Both the position numbers and the translations under genes were made by a program. 64,000 nt of DNA from Granulicoccus phenolivorans DSM 17626 = NBRC 107789 = JCM 15570 (GTDB taxonomy: Bacteria; Actinomycetota; Actinomycetes; Propionibacteriales; Propionibacteriaceae). The DNA is taken from assembly GCF_000423085.1 (NCBI RefSeq), contig NZ_AUHH01000018.1, forward strand, positions 1 to 64,000. Reading direction: 5' to 3'. Numbering within the stretch: position 1 is the first letter of the stretch; each line of letters starts with the position of its first letter. Positions 1 through 9,057 of this stretch are shown here, one piece after another. The notes under the pieces are model-generated. The model saw only the letters and a program-made list of their open reading frames with translations. It was not told the origin of the DNA and did not search any database.

Positions 1-280
1 GCCGCCGGGCGAGGGACGCGTCCCGAACAACACCGGTTCTCGGCCGTAGCGCGACGGTTCATGCGCTGGCAGCGCCGCCCAGTGGCTGCCCAGCGAAGGA
101 TCCGCCAAAACAGCGAAGATTCAGCCCGAGGAGCGAGGTCACCAATGCTCGCTCCCCACCACGAACCCTCGCCCCTCCCTGCCGGGACCTCCAGGATCCG
201 AGGTGGTGGCCGCAAAGCGCGGAAAGCATGCCGGGCAGCACCGTACGGCGCCCCGAGATCGCGGCACCTACGATCGCTCC
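1..280. other. Left-edge region, no gene recognised
   Basis: No reading frame here resembles a known protein, and overlapping open frames look like GC-bias shadows. A GC-rich hairpin is visible, with GGAGCGAG at 130-137 and its complement CTCGCTCC at 148-155; it may be the end of a transcript from outside the window, but no T-run follows. The right end holds the promoter of the methyltransferase gene that starts at 281. Confidence 0.5.
269..280 (+). promoter_or_regulatory. Leaderless-type -10 box for the methyltransferase
   Basis: TACGAT at 269-274 is a TAnnnT hexamer placed 6 nt before the ATG at 281. No purine-rich Shine-Dalgarno lies between, so transcription and translation would start at the same place. 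No convincing -35 is seen. Inference from spacing only. Confidence 0.45.
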
Positions 281-1021
281 ATGAGTACGCCGCCACCGGA
301 CACCCGAGCCACCAGTTTCGGCCGCGCGGGCCGCAGCTACGACCGGGCGCGGCCGGAGTACCCCGCCGACGCGGCCGCCTGGCTGCTGGCCGGGACCACC
401 GAGGTGGCCGACGTCGGCGCCGGGACCGGCAAACTGACCCGGCTGATCGCCGACACCGGTCGCACGGTGACCGCGGTCGACCCCGACCCGGAGATGCTGC
501 GGGTCCTCGCCGAGCGCTCCCCCGCGATCCCGACCCGCACCGGAACCGGTGAGGCGCTGCCGCTCCCGGACGCAAGCGTCGACGCTGTGACCTTCGGGCA
601 GGCCTGGCACTGGGTGGATCCGGTCGCGGCGTCGGCCGAGGCGGCCCGGGTGCTGCGGCCGGGCGGGATACTGGGGCTGATCTGGAACATCCGGGACGAG
701 TCGGTGCCCTGGATCGCGGCGCTGACCGAGATCATCACGCCGAGTGCCGCCGAACTGCTCATCGCCGAGCACGGCGTACGGGTGGCGGCGCCGCTGGGTC
801 CGCTGGTCGAGCAGAGCTGGACCTGGATCCGTACGCTCACCCCCGACACCCTGCTCGAACTGGTCCGCTCACGCAGCGCCTATCTGGTCGCCGACCCGAC
901 CGCCCAGCAGCAAATGGTCCGGGGCGTCCGGGACCTGCTCGCCGGCCACCCCGACCTGACCGGGCGGGACACCTTCGCCATGCCGTACCGGACCGTGGCC
1001 TATCGCAGCACGCGCCCCTGA
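281..1021 (+). CDS. Class I SAM-dependent methyltransferase
   Basis: A 246-residue cytosolic methyltransferase of the Methyltransf_11 type. The SAM-binding glycine motif I is seen as VADVGAGTGKLTRLIA near residues 40-55, followed by the acidic end of beta-2 (AVDPDPEM) and a motif around FGQAWHWVDP that is typical of the actinobacterial SAM methyltransferases annotated as class I or UbiE-like. The open frame extends upstream to 203, but ATG 281 is preferred: it begins the conserved sequence and has a TAnnnT box 6 nt upstream. The substrate cannot be told from sequence. It is convergent with ftsK, 10 nt away. Confidence 0.8.
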   Translation: MSTPPPDTRATSFGRAGRSYDRARPEYPADAAAWLLAGTTEVADVGAGTGKLTRLIADTGRTVTAVDPDPEMLRVLAERSPAIPTRTGTGEALPLPDASVDAVTFGQAWHWVDPVAASAEAARVLRPGGILGLIWNIRDESVPWIAALTEIITPSAAELLIAEHGVRVAAPLGPLVEQSWTWIRTLTPDTLLELVRSRSAYLVADPTAQQQMVRGVRDLLAGHPDLTGRDTFAMPYRTVAYRSTRP

Positions 1022-1031
1022 ACCACCGGCC

Positions 1032-3728
1032 TCACCCGGCCCGCAGGTTCTCCAACACCTCGTCCAGGTCGTCGGGGACGACCAGAACCTCACGCGACTT
1101 CGATCCCTCCGAGGGCCCGACCACGCCCCGGGTCTCCAGGATGTCCATCAGCCGCCCGGCCTTGGCGAAGCCGACGCGCAGCTTGCGCTGCAACATCGAG
1201 GTGGAGCCGAGCTGGTTGTTGATCACCAGTTCCGCGGCCTCCAGCACCAATTCCAGGTCGTCGCCGATGTCCTCAGCAACCTTCTTGGCCGACTCCGCCG
1301 GGGCCGCCACATCCTCGCGGTAGTTGGGCTTGAGCTGTTCGGAGACGTGCTCGACGACCGCCCGGATCTCCTTCTCGGTGACCCACGAGCCCTGGACCCG
1401 GATCGGCTTGGACGAGCCCATCGGCAGGAACAACCCATCACCCTGACCGACCAGCTTCTCCGCACCCGGCTGATCCAGGATGACCCGGGAGTCGGTCATC
1501 GAGGAGGTGGCGAACGCCAGCCGGCTGGGCACGTTGGCCTTGATCAGACCGGTGACCACATCGGTGGAGGGACGCTGCGTCGCCAGCACCAGGTGGATCC
1601 CGGCGGCGCGGGCCAGCTGGGTGATCCGGACGATCGAATCCTCGACGTCCTTGGGCGCCACCATCATCAGGTCGGCGAGCTCGTCGACGACCACCAGCAG
1701 ATAGGGATACGGCTCCAGCACCCGCTCCGATCCGGCCGGCGGCTGCACCTGCCCGTCCCGGACGGCCTGATTGAAGTCCTTGACGTGCTTGAAGCCGAAG
1801 TTGGCGAGGTCGTCGTAGCGCATGTCCATCTCGCGGACGACCCACTGCAACGCCTCGGCGGCCTTCTTCGGGTTGGTGATGATCGGCGTGATCAGGTGCG
1901 GAATGCCCTCGTAGGCGGTCAGCTCCACCCGCTTCGGGTCCACCAGGATCATCCGGACCTCATCCGGAGTGGCCCGCATCATGATCGAGGTGATCAGCGA
2001 GTTGATGAACGACGACTTACCCGAACCGGTGGCACCGGCGACCAGCATGTGCGGCATCTTGGCCATGTTGGCCAGCACATAGCCGCCCTCCACGTCCTTG
2101 CCCAGCCCGACGGTCATCGGGCTGTGGTCGGCCCGGGCCTTCGCCGAGCGCAACACGTCACCCAGCGACACGATCTCCTTGTCGATGTTGGGGATCTCGA
2201 TCCCGATCGCGGACTTCCCGGGGATCGGGGACAGGATCCGGACATCGGCGGAGGCCACGGCGTACGCGATGTTCTTGCTCAGGGCGGTGACCCGCTCCAC
2301 CTTGACCGCCGGCCCCAGCTCCACCTCGTAGCGGGTGACGGTCGGGCCTCGGGTGTAGCCGCTGACCCGGGCGTCGATGTTGAACTCGTCGAACACGTTC
2401 GCCAGGGCCTCGACGATCTTGTCCGAGGCCTGACTGCGCGCCTTGGGGGCATCGCCGGGCTTCAGCAGATCCGCCTCGGGCAGGGTGTAGGAGACATCGC
2501 CGGACAACTGCGCCACGCGCTGCGGCATCGGCTCGGTGCTCGGCCGCTCCGGTTCCGGCGGCTCGGCCACTCCCGGCGGAAGGCCGGCGGTCACCTTGGC
2601 CGGCGGCTGCGCCTTCGGCTGCAGGTCCGCGGTGGCCCCCATCGCTTCCCGGGCCGAGCGCAGATCCACCGGTTCGGAGAGCGCATTCACGTCGAAGACG
2701 CGGTCCATCAGCTCCGAGGCCAACCCGTCGACCTCGGGCCGCGGGGTCCGGTCCAGATGGACGTAGTCCTCCGCGGCAGCCGGCTCGACCGGCTCCGGTG
2801 CCGGCCGGGGCTGCTTCTTGCGTGCCCGCGGCTTGGGCGTCGGGCGTGGAGCCGGCTCCTCCTCGAATTCCGGCTCCGGCTCGTCGTGGATCAGCGGGCT
2901 GTCGTAGGCCCGTTCGTCCAACCCGTACGCCAGTTCGGCCTTGCGCTGATTCCGCTCATCGGCGAAGGTCCGGACCCGGTTGGACAGCTCGTACAGCGGG
3001 ATCCCGACGACCACCAACACCCCGAACAGGGTCAGCAGGATCAACAGCGGGATCGCCACGTACACCGTCAGCAGGTCGGCGATCATGCTCGAGGAGACAT
3101 AGCCGAGCATGCCCCCGGAGGCCCGAATGGCATCCATCTGATCCGGCCGCGGAATGCCGTCGGACAGGCTGACCAGGCCGAGCCCGCCGAAGGTCAGGGC
3201 GGCCCAGCCGAGCCCCTGGCGCCCGCCGGAACCGTTCGCGGCCGGGTTGCGGAGCGTACGCCAGGCAATCCAGGCGACCAGGATCGGCGCGGCGAAACTG
3301 ACCCGGCCGATCACCGTGGACACCCCGAAGCGGATCGCGTCACCCACCGGCCCGGGCAGCCCGAACCAGAATCCGGCGGCCACCACGATCGCCACGGCCA
3401 GCAGGAAGAAACCGATCCCGTCCCGCCGCAGCTCCGGCTCCACCTCGCGGCTGCCGCCGACCGAGCGGGCCACCGTCCCCGTGCCCAGCGCCAGGCCGCC
3501 GTAGATCGCGGCCAATCCGCGCCCCAGCATCCCGAGCAGGGAGGGCCGCTCGGGCTGGGTGGTCTTGCGGGTGCCGGTCCGCGCCGGCGGTTTGCGCGCG
3601 CTCGGCTTGCCCGTCGAACCCTTTGCCGGTGTCTTACGGGTGGGATTGGGTCCCTGGGTCCGCGAACCGGTCGCAGCCTTTTTGGGCGCGCTACCGGTTC
3701 GCGCGGGGGAAGTCGCGCGGGTGGCCAT
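1032..3728 (-). CDS. ftsK: DNA translocase FtsK/SpoIIIE
   Basis: FtsK pumps DNA at the division septum and resolves chromosome dimers in the closing septum. The protein is 898 residues. A basic Lys/Arg/Pro/Thr-rich N-terminus is followed by about four membrane segments (roughly residues 100-250) and an acidic/proline linker. The motor domain follows, with Walker [16 protein letters not shown] near residues 560-575 and Walker [15 protein letters not shown]. The C-terminal gamma winged helix that reads KOPS sites ends in a segment with [11 protein letters not shown]. Start ATG 3728 is chosen over the longer frame to 3833 because the longer form would run into thiL and adds no conserved sequence. 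thiL lies just upstream on the same strand. Confidence 0.95.
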   Translation of the reverse strand: MATRATSPARTGSAPKKAATGSRTQGPNPTRKTPAKGSTGKPSARKPPARTGTRKTTQPERPSLLGMLGRGLAAIYGGLALGTGTVARSVGGSREVEPELRRDGIGFFLLAVAIVVAAGFWFGLPGPVGDAIRFGVSTVIGRVSFAAPILVAWIAWRTLRNPAANGSGGRQGLGWAALTFGGLGLVSLSDGIPRPDQMDAIRASGGMLGYVSSSMIADLLTVYVAIPLLILLTLFGVLVVVGIPLYELSNRVRTFADERNQRKAELAYGLDERAYDSPLIHDEPEPEFEEEPAPRPTPKPRARKKQPRPAPEPVEPAAAEDYVHLDRTPRPEVDGLASELMDRVFDVNALSEPVDLRSAREAMGATADLQPKAQPPAKVTAGLPPGVAEPPEPERPSTEPMPQRVAQLSGDVSYTLPEADLLKPGDAPKARSQASDKIVEALANVFDEFNIDARVSGYTRGPTVTRYEVELGPAVKVERVTALSKNIAYAVASADVRILSPIPGKSAIGIEIPNIDKEIVSLGDVLRSAKARADHSPMTVGLGKDVEGGYVLANMAKMPHMLVAGATGSGKSSFINSLITSIMMRATPDEVRMILVDPKRVELTAYEGIPHLITPIITNPKKAAEALQWVVREMDMRYDDLANFGFKHVKDFNQAVRDGQVQPPAGSERVLEPYPYLLVVVDELADLMMVAPKDVEDSIVRITQLARAAGIHLVLATQRPSTDVVTGLIKANVPSRLAFATSSMTDSRVILDQPGAEKLVGQGDGLFLPMGSSKPIRVQGSWVTEKEIRAVVEHVSEQLKPNYREDVAAPAESAKKVAEDIGDDLELVLEAAELVINNQLGSTSMLQRKLRVGFAKAGRLMDILETRGVVGPSEGSKSREVLVVPDDLDEVLENLRAG

Positions 3729-3796
3729 GGTGCTGACCCTAGGCGAGGGCACCGACAAAACCTGTGAGTCCACGCCGGGTGCCCTCGATCCGGGGG

Positions 3797-4744
3797 TCAG
3801 GCGTAATGGTCCCAGCCCTGGCTGCCCTCCCACGCGGCCCCGTCCACGGTCACCGCGACCGTGCCCGACTCGGCCGGTAGCACTACGCCGATCTCCACCC
3901 AGTCGGCCGGGACCGCGCCGGGCGGGAAGGTCGCGGCCAGCGCGTGGTCCTCCCCGCCGGTGAGCACGAACGTACGCGGGTCGGCCCCACCCAGGGCCGC
4001 GGCGACCGCGAACAGCGGATCCGGGACCTCGATCGTGTCAGCCCGCACGTCGATGCGTACGCCCGAGGCCTCCGCGATGTGTCCGAGGTCGGCCAACAGC
4101 CCGTCGGACACGTCGATCATCGCCGTGGCCCCCGCCTCGGCCGCCTGGATCCCCGCACCGTAGGGCGGCTCCGGGGTCTGCTGCGCGGCCACACACGCCC
4201 GGGGGGACCGAAAGCCCCGCTGCAGCACCGCCAGCCCCGCCGCCGCCCAGCCGATCCGCCCGCGCAGCGCGACGACGTCCCCGGGCCGCGCGCCCGAGCG
4301 CAGCACCGGCGCCCGGTCCCCGGTCTCGCCGAGCGCGGTCACCGTCAGCGTCACATCCCGCGAGCGGGTGATGTCGCCCCCGACCAGGGCCACCCCGGCC
4401 CGGGCCGCCTCCTCGCGCATCCCCGCATGACAGTCCCGGGCCCACTGCGCCGGCAGGTCCGCCGGGGCGCAGAACGCGACGACCACCGCGACCGGGCGGG
4501 CGCCCATCGCCTCGATATCGGCCACATTGACCGCGACCGCCTTGCGCCCGATCTGCTCGGCGGAGGACCAATTGCGCCGGAAATGGACCCCCTCGACCAG
4601 GGCATCGGTGCTGACCACCAGATCGCCGCGCAGCCGCACCACCGCACCGTCGTCCCCGGGCCCGAGCCGGACCCGGTCATCGGCGGCCAGCCCCGCGGTC
4701 AGTTGCGCGATCAGCGCGAATTCTCCGGTCTCGCCGAGGGTCAT
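3797..4744 (-). CDS. thiL: Thiamine-monophosphate kinase ThiL
   Basis: ThiL phosphorylates thiamine phosphate to thiamine diphosphate with ATP, the last step of TPP synthesis. The 315-residue protein has the family hallmarks: an N-terminal [11 protein letters not shown] metal/ATP motif, [12 protein letters not shown], then GGDITRS, and [19 protein letters not shown] in the second half. ATG 4744 is favoured because AAAGGA sits about 6 nt upstream on the coding strand; an in-frame GTG at 4759 has no such site. No TPP riboswitch is visible before it. It is divergent from the Lrp/AsnC-like gene and followed by ftsK. Confidence 0.95.
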   Translation of the reverse strand: MTLGETGEFALIAQLTAGLAADDRVRLGPGDDGAVVRLRGDLVVSTDALVEGVHFRRNWSSAEQIGRKAVAVNVADIEAMGARPVAVVVAFCAPADLPAQWARDCHAGMREEAARAGVALVGGDITRSRDVTLTVTALGETGDRAPVLRSGARPGDVVALRGRIGWAAAGLAVLQRGFRSPRACVAAQQTPEPPYGAGIQAAEAGATAMIDVSDGLLADLGHIAEASGVRIDVRADTIEVPDPLFAVAAALGGADPRTFVLTGGEDHALAATFPPGAVPADWVEIGVVLPAESGTVAVTVDGAAWEGSQGWDHYA

Positions 4745-4856
4745 ACGGAATCCTTTCACTGCAGTCAGCCGACACGGTAGCGTGAGCCCGATGCCCCGGA
4801 CGGGGGCGACCGTGCCGCTTCACCACTGCTGGAGCGAGAGCCGAGAGGTGTGAACG

Positions 4857-5093
4857 ATGAGTGTTGAGGCGTACATCCTGGTCCAGACCCAGGTGGGTCG
4901 CGCGGCCGAAGTGGCCGGCGAGATCCGCAAGATCGAGGGTGTGGTGCTGGCCGAGGATGTCACCGGCCCCTATGACGTCATCGTGCGGGCCGAGTCCGAC
5001 ACCGTCGACGCGCTGGGCCAACTGGTGGTGGCCCGGGTGCAGTCCGTGCAGGGAATCACCCGGACGGTGACCTGCCCGATCGTCCGGATTTGA
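4857..5093 (+). CDS. Stand-alone Lrp/AsnC ligand-binding domain protein
   Basis: A 78-residue protein made only of the RAM/AsnC effector-binding fold: the VEAYILVQTQVG start, the KIEGVVLAEDVTGPYDVIV core and a C-terminal VQGITRTVTCPIVRI strand. It has no helix-turn-helix, so it cannot bind DNA in the usual Lrp way. It may bind amino acids or hetero-oligomerise with full-length Lrp proteins. A GAGAGGTG site precedes the ATG. Its stop codon overlaps the start of the DUF3515 lipoprotein gene, so the two are probably co-translated. This pair beside thiL and ddl is common in actinomycetes. Confidence 0.88.
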   Translation: MSVEAYILVQTQVGRAAEVAGEIRKIEGVVLAEDVTGPYDVIVRAESDTVDALGQLVVARVQSVQGITRTVTCPIVRI

Positions 5094-5560
5094 GCCCGGT
5101 GCCACCGCTGACCCGGCGGGCGGTCCCCGGGGCGCTGGCCGCGCTGGTCCTGCTGTCGGCGTGTACGCCGGCCGCGGTCGACGTCACCGCCCCGAGTCCG
5201 GACTCGGCGACCGCGGCCATCTGCGGCCCGCTGCTCGCCGAGGTCCCCCGCACCGTCACCGATCTGCCGCAGCGCACGACCACCAGCGAATGGACCCGGG
5301 CCTGGGGAGATCCGCCGGTCGCGCTGGCCTGCGGAGTCGCCAAACCGGCCGCGATGCAGCAGGATTCCCAGTGCTTCGAGGTGAACGGCGTCGGCTGGTT
5401 CGCGGAGCCGGCCACCGGTGGGTATGTGTTCACCACCCTGGGGCGAGCGGCGTACGTGCAGGTGAACGTACCGGCCCAGTACTCCCCCGAGGCGAACGTG
5501 CTGACCGAGTTCAGTGCCGCGATCAACGCGCACGACCCGGTGCAGCAGCCCTGCGTCTGA
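5090..5560 (+). CDS. DUF3515 family lipoprotein
   Basis: A 156-residue secreted lipoprotein of the actinobacterial DUF3515 family, function unknown. The N-terminus has RR, a hydrophobic stretch and the lipobox LSAC with the acylated Cys at about residue 25. The mature part contains three further Cys (CGPLL, ACGVAK, DSQCFEV) and the conserved tryptophan patterns EWTRAWGDPPVALACGV and GWFAEP. It could start at TTG 5090, whose codon overlaps the preceding TGA, or at GTG 5099. It stops shortly before the convergent ddl gene, a neighbour seen with this family elsewhere, which hints at an envelope role. Confidence 0.85.
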   Translation: MSPVPPLTRRAVPGALAALVLLSACTPAAVDVTAPSPDSATAAICGPLLAEVPRTVTDLPQRTTTSEWTRAWGDPPVALACGVAKPAAMQQDSQCFEVNGVGWFAEPATGGYVFTTLGRAAYVQVNVPAQYSPEANVLTEFSAAINAHDPVQQPCV

Positions 5561-5612
5561 GCTGGCACTCCCCCGCTTCACCGCGGGCGCAGCGGCCGCC
5601 CGAGCAGCCGGG

Positions 5613-6761
5613 TCAGCGCAGCCCGAGCGGCCGGGTCAGGGCCAGCGTGATCAGGTGATCGATCAGATCCGGATAGGCCACCCCGGCATGGGCCCACACC
5701 CGCGGGAACATGGAGAACTCGGTGAACCCGGGCATCGTGTTGATCTCGTTCACCACGACCACGCCGTCGGCGGTGAGGAAGCAGTCGACCCGGGCCAGCC
5801 CCTCGCAGGAGACCGCCTCGAAGGTCCGTACGCCGATCTCCTGCACCTGCGCGGCGACCTCGGCGGGCAGGTCGGCGGGAACGTCCAGGGACACCTGCTT
5901 CTCCGGCAGGTACTTCGCCTCGAAGTCGTAGAAGGCATCCTCGGTGTGCATCCGGATCTCGGCGACGCTGGAGACCAGCGGCGCTCCCCCGTTGAGGTCC
6001 TGCAGGACGCCGCACTCGATCTCGCGGGCGCCGACGAAGCCCTGCTCGACGATCACCCGGGGGTCGTAGGACTGGGCGTGCTCGATCGCGGCGTCCAGCT
6101 CGTCGGGGCCGGTGACCCGGCTGATTCCCAGGGAGGATCCGCCCCGGGCCGGCTTCACGTAGACCGGGTAGCCGAGGTCGGCGATCCGGGCCCGGCAGGC
6201 GTCCGGCTGCTCGGCCCACTGCCGCGGCAGCACCGCGGTCCACGGGCCGACCGGGAGGCCGGAGTCCTGGATCACCTGCTTCATCACGATCTTGTCCATG
6301 CCGACCGCCGACGCGGTGACGCCGGCTCCGACGTAGCGCAGGCCGAGCATCTCGAACATGCCCTGGACGGTCCCGTCCTCCCCGAAGGTGCCGTGCAACA
6401 GGGCGAAAACCGCGTCCACGGGGTGCTCATCGATCAGCCGGTCCCCGTCCCGGGTCGCGATCGAGACCCGGCCGGGCCCCTCGCGCAACCAGACCGCCTC
6501 GGGCACGTCCTCGGGGACGGCCGGCAGCTCCTGACCGACCGTTCGCAGGCCGCGGACCCGGTCGATCGGAATCTGGGTCCAGCGGCCGGTGCGGGTGACG
6601 CCGATCCCGATCACGTCGTAGCGCTCGGAGTCGATGGCGTTGGCCACGCCGGCGGCGGTGAGGCAGGAGACGCCGTGTTCGCTGGAGTCGCCGCCGAAGA
6701 CCAGCGCCACAACAGGCTTGCGGGTCGGTTCGGTCACAGTCGTCGGTTCAGTCACAAACAT
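5613..6761 (-). CDS. ddl: D-alanine--D-alanine ligase
   Basis: Ddl joins two D-Ala with ATP to make the dipeptide of peptidoglycan precursors. The 382-residue protein starts with VVALVFGGDSSEHGVS (N-terminal Ddl motif). It then has the ATP-grasp core with PVYVKPARGGSSLGISRV and the C-terminal metal-binding region RVDCFLTADGVVVVNEINTMPGFTEFSMFP. ATG 6761 is taken as start; a GTG at 6773 is also in frame. Immediately upstream on the same strand is plsC, 40-odd nt away, suggesting co-transcription. Confidence 0.95.
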   Translation of the reverse strand: MFVTEPTTVTEPTRKPVVALVFGGDSSEHGVSCLTAAGVANAIDSERYDVIGIGVTRTGRWTQIPIDRVRGLRTVGQELPAVPEDVPEAVWLREGPGRVSIATRDGDRLIDEHPVDAVFALLHGTFGEDGTVQGMFEMLGLRYVGAGVTASAVGMDKIVMKQVIQDSGLPVGPWTAVLPRQWAEQPDACRARIADLGYPVYVKPARGGSSLGISRVTGPDELDAAIEHAQSYDPRVIVEQGFVGAREIECGVLQDLNGGAPLVSSVAEIRMHTEDAFYDFEAKYLPEKQVSLDVPADLPAEVAAQVQEIGVRTFEAVSCEGLARVDCFLTADGVVVVNEINTMPGFTEFSMFPRVWAHAGVAYPDLIDHLITLALTRPLGLR

Positions 6762-6815
6762 GGAATCTTTCACCCGGTGCTCGGCTTTGGCAATTCGTTC
6801 GTCCCGGGGCGCGAC

Positions 6816-7586
6816 TCATTCGCCGGGCAGGACCCGTCGCTGCAGCTTGTGGTTCCAGCGTCCGGGCGGCGGTTGTTCCCCGCGGATGTCGGCCACCTGG
6901 TCGGTGATCGCGTCCAGGATCCGGTCGGTCGCGGCCTGCAGCGTCTCCCGGGACGGGTCCGGGCCGCGCAGATCGGACAGATCGACCGGTTCCCCGGCCG
7001 ACACCGTGATCGTCGGTTTGCCCCACTTCGGCAGCGCGAGCTTCTTGCCACCCAGCACGTGCTGGGCCCCCCATTGGCCGACCGGAATCACCGGACACCC
7101 CGATTCCAGCGCGATCCGGGCGGCGCCGGTACGCCCGCTCATCGGCCATCCCTCGGGATCGGAGGTGATCGTCCCCTCGGTGTAGACCACCACGCACTTG
7201 CCGTCGTTGACCGCCGCCACCGCGTCGCGGACGGAGTTGATCGCGTCGGCGGTCCCCCGATCCACCGGAATCTGGCCGCTCGCGCGGGCCAGCGACCCCA
7301 GCAGCGGGGTCCGGAAGATGTCGCGCTTGGCCAGGGCGTACGGCATCCGGCCGGCCCAGCCGATGAAGTGCGCGATCACCACCGGGTCGAAGTTCCCGAT
7401 GTGATTGGGCGCCACCAGCACACCACCGGTGCGGGGGATCCGGTCCTGGTTGCGCCACTCCAGGTGTGTCCCGCGGGAGACCACCCAGCCGAGAAAGGCG
7501 ACCGTACGCCGCAGGGCGACCGGTCCGGGTTCGAGATCGACACTGCGCAGGGGCCGGCGGGCCAGCGCGTCAGAAGTGTTGGGCAC
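6816..7586 (-). CDS. 1-acyl-sn-glycerol-3-phosphate acyltransferase (PlsC family)
   Basis: The enzyme acylates lysophosphatidic acid, or a related glycolipid acceptor, at the membrane. The 256-residue protein carries the acyltransferase motif NHIGNFD (HX4D) about 60 residues in, and then YTEGTITSDPEGWP, the EGTR-like glycerophosphate-binding motif. Another conserved stretch is GCPVIPVGQWGAQ. The GTG at 7586 is chosen because the longer frame crosses into cofC and because TACAGT lies 6 nt upstream, so the message is probably leaderless. The gene is divergent from cofC and upstream of ddl. Confidence 0.85.
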   Translation of the reverse strand: MPNTSDALARRPLRSVDLEPGPVALRRTVAFLGWVVSRGTHLEWRNQDRIPRTGGVLVAPNHIGNFDPVVIAHFIGWAGRMPYALAKRDIFRTPLLGSLARASGQIPVDRGTADAINSVRDAVAAVNDGKCVVVYTEGTITSDPEGWPMSGRTGAARIALESGCPVIPVGQWGAQHVLGGKKLALPKWGKPTITVSAGEPVDLSDLRGPDPSRETLQAATDRILDAITDQVADIRGEQPPPGRWNHKLQRRVLPGE

Positions 7587-7598
7587 TGCACCACTGTA
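7587..7598 (-). promoter_or_regulatory. Leaderless-type -10 box for plsC
   Basis: On the minus strand TACAGT (7598-7593) is followed by 6 nt and then the GTG start at 7586. There is no clear Shine-Dalgarno. This short intergenic space also carries the cofC promoter on the other strand. Confidence 0.45.
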
Positions 7599-7623
7599 GA
7601 CGGCGATCTGACACGATCGGGCC

Positions 7624-8460
7624 GTGAATTCCGTGCCCGCTGCCAAGTTTCCGACTCCCGCCTCCCGCACCCGCGGCGAGACCGTGATCGCCGTGGTCCC
7701 GGTGAAGGACCTGGCCACGGCCAAGTCGCGGCTGGGCGGAGTGGATGCGCTGCGGCAACGGCTGGCCCTGCTGATGGCCGCGGACACGATCCGGGCGTTG
7801 AACGCCGTGGTCGATCGGGTCATCGTGGTCTCCGAGGTGCCCGGGATCGGGTCCTTCCTGCGCCGCTACGGAGCGCACGCCGATGTCCTCGGGGACCCCG
7901 GGACCGGTCTGAACGGCGCCTTTGCCGCCGGCGCGGAGCAGGCGCTGGCGCTGGGCGCCGATGTGGTGGTGGCGTGTGTCGCTGATCTGCCGGCCCTCAC
8001 CCCCGCCACGATTCGCGCGGTCCTGGACCAGCTGCCCCGACCCGGGCGCGGGTTCGTTCCCGACGCCGAGGGCACCGGCACGTGTCTGGTCCTGGCCGCC
8101 GGCGTCGAGCTCGCCCCGGCGTACGGCCCGGACTCGGCGCGCCGGCATCGCGACTCCGGGGCGCTCGAGCTGACCGCGGCCGCGGCCGAGCGGCTCGACA
8201 TCGATGCGACCACCGATCTGGTCAGCGCCGCGCCGGGGGTCGGTCCGGCGACCTCGTCGGTCCTGGTCGATGGGCAACTCGGCGAGCATCTGGTGGCCAC
8301 CATCGCCGGTCCCGGCGAGCGCGGATGGACCGCCGTCACCGCCGCCGGCGTACGCATCGCGGTGCCGGCCGCCGCTGTCGAGCCGGGGCTCACTCCGCGC
8401 CCGGGCCAGCGGGTCCACCTGGTCACCGGATCCGCCGGTCCGATCAGTTGCTGGATCTGA
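7624..8460 (+). CDS. cofC: 2-phospho-L-lactate / PEP guanylyltransferase (CofC/FbiD) with C-terminal extension
   Basis: CofC/FbiD activates phosphoenolpyruvate or 2-phospho-L-lactate with GTP for coenzyme F420 synthesis; actinobacterial FbiD is known to use PEP. The nucleotidyltransferase core is clear: IAVVPVKDLATAKSRLGGV near residues 23-41, HADVLGDPGTGLNGAF and ACVADLPALTPATI. The protein is 278 residues, longer than the usual 210-220. After the core ends near residue 210 there are about 65 residues rich in Val, Gly and Thr (WTAVTAAGVRIAVPAAAV, RPGQRVHLVTG) that look like a small beta-barrel domain of TOBE type. Start is GTG 7624 or GTG 7633. It is divergent from plsC. Confidence 0.85.
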   Translation: MNSVPAAKFPTPASRTRGETVIAVVPVKDLATAKSRLGGVDALRQRLALLMAADTIRALNAVVDRVIVVSEVPGIGSFLRRYGAHADVLGDPGTGLNGAFAAGAEQALALGADVVVACVADLPALTPATIRAVLDQLPRPGRGFVPDAEGTGTCLVLAAGVELAPAYGPDSARRHRDSGALELTAAAAERLDIDATTDLVSAAPGVGPATSSVLVDGQLGEHLVATIAGPGERGWTAVTAAGVRIAVPAAAVEPGLTPRPGQRVHLVTGSAGPISCWI

Positions 8461-8483
8461 CCCCGGACCCCTACTGCGGCCGG

Positions 8484-8885
8484 TCAGGCCACCTCGGCGC
8501 GGGCCCAGGCAATCGCGGCAGCGACGTCGACCCCGTAGGTCGCGCCGGTGTAGGCGGTCAGTTTGCCCGCCCCGCGTTCGACCAGGCGAATCGCCCCGAT
8601 CCGGTTGCCGCGGGCGGCATGGGTCACCCCGACGCAGAGTTGCGCCAGCCCCTGCCAGAAGTCTCGTTCGTCGGACGGCGCGGCCTTCCAGCGGGCCTCC
8701 AGCACCTCATGCGCGGAGAACGCGCGCCCCTGGGCGATCAGCTCTCGCGCGAACGCCAGGGCTTCCTGCGGCGGCAAGGGCTCCTCCGAAACCGGCTCGA
8801 CGCCCTGCACGCCGTAGGGCAACGGTCGCCCGAGCGCATCCCGGGGACGTGGCTGGCGAGGGCCCAGCGGCTTGCGCACCATCAT
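8484..8885 (-). CDS. DUF309 domain protein
   Basis: A 133-residue protein of the DUF309 family, helical and of unknown function. The signature HEVLEARWKAAPSDERDFWQG and LCVGVTHAARGNRIGAIRLVERG is intact. ATG 8885 is chosen because GGAAGGGG lies about 6 nt upstream on the coding strand; the open frame continues to 8939 without conservation. It lies head-to-tail against cofC and is separated from the aromatic operon by a stem-loop. Confidence 0.85.
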   Translation of the reverse strand: MMVRKPLGPRQPRPRDALGRPLPYGVQGVEPVSEEPLPPQEALAFARELIAQGRAFSAHEVLEARWKAAPSDERDFWQGLAQLCVGVTHAARGNRIGAIRLVERGAGKLTAYTGATYGVDVAAAIAWARAEVA

Positions 8886-8986
8886 TCCGCGCCCCTTCCG
8901 CGCGCCCGTCCCGGTGCGCCCCAGACTATCCCGCAGCAACGCCCGGGGCCCCGCCCACTGCGGAGCAACCCGACCGACGGAACACA

Positions 8987-9031
8987 GCCGGGCCGGCAGA
9001 ACACCCCACTGGAGTGCCCCACCGGCCCGGC
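8987..9031 (-). terminator. Stem-loop after the meta-cleavage operon
   Basis: GCCGGGCCGG (8987-8996) pairs with CCGGCCCGGC (9022-9031) around a 25-nt loop. It lies directly downstream of the hydrolase stop on the minus strand. No long T-run follows, as is usual in such GC-rich genomes, so termination is inferred. Confidence 0.5.
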
Positions 9032-9057
9032 CGCTGCAGCAGCACTGCGTCAGTGCG

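Noticed and set aside
59-772. 237-codon minus-strand frame at the left edge
   Set aside because: Overlaps the methyltransferase and has shadow composition.
1347-3767. 806-codon open frame opposite ftsK
   Set aside because: High-GC third-position shadow of a certain gene; the product is Arg/Gly/His-rich without any domain.
6757-6773. Shared MKDSM N-terminus of the longer ddl and cimA frames
   Set aside because: In both cases it is the translated ribosome-binding site upstream of the real ATG, so the likeness is coincidental.
5514-7985. 823-codon frame spanning ddl, plsC and part of cofC
   Set aside because: Overlaps three real genes, in antisense to two of them, and has no family signature.
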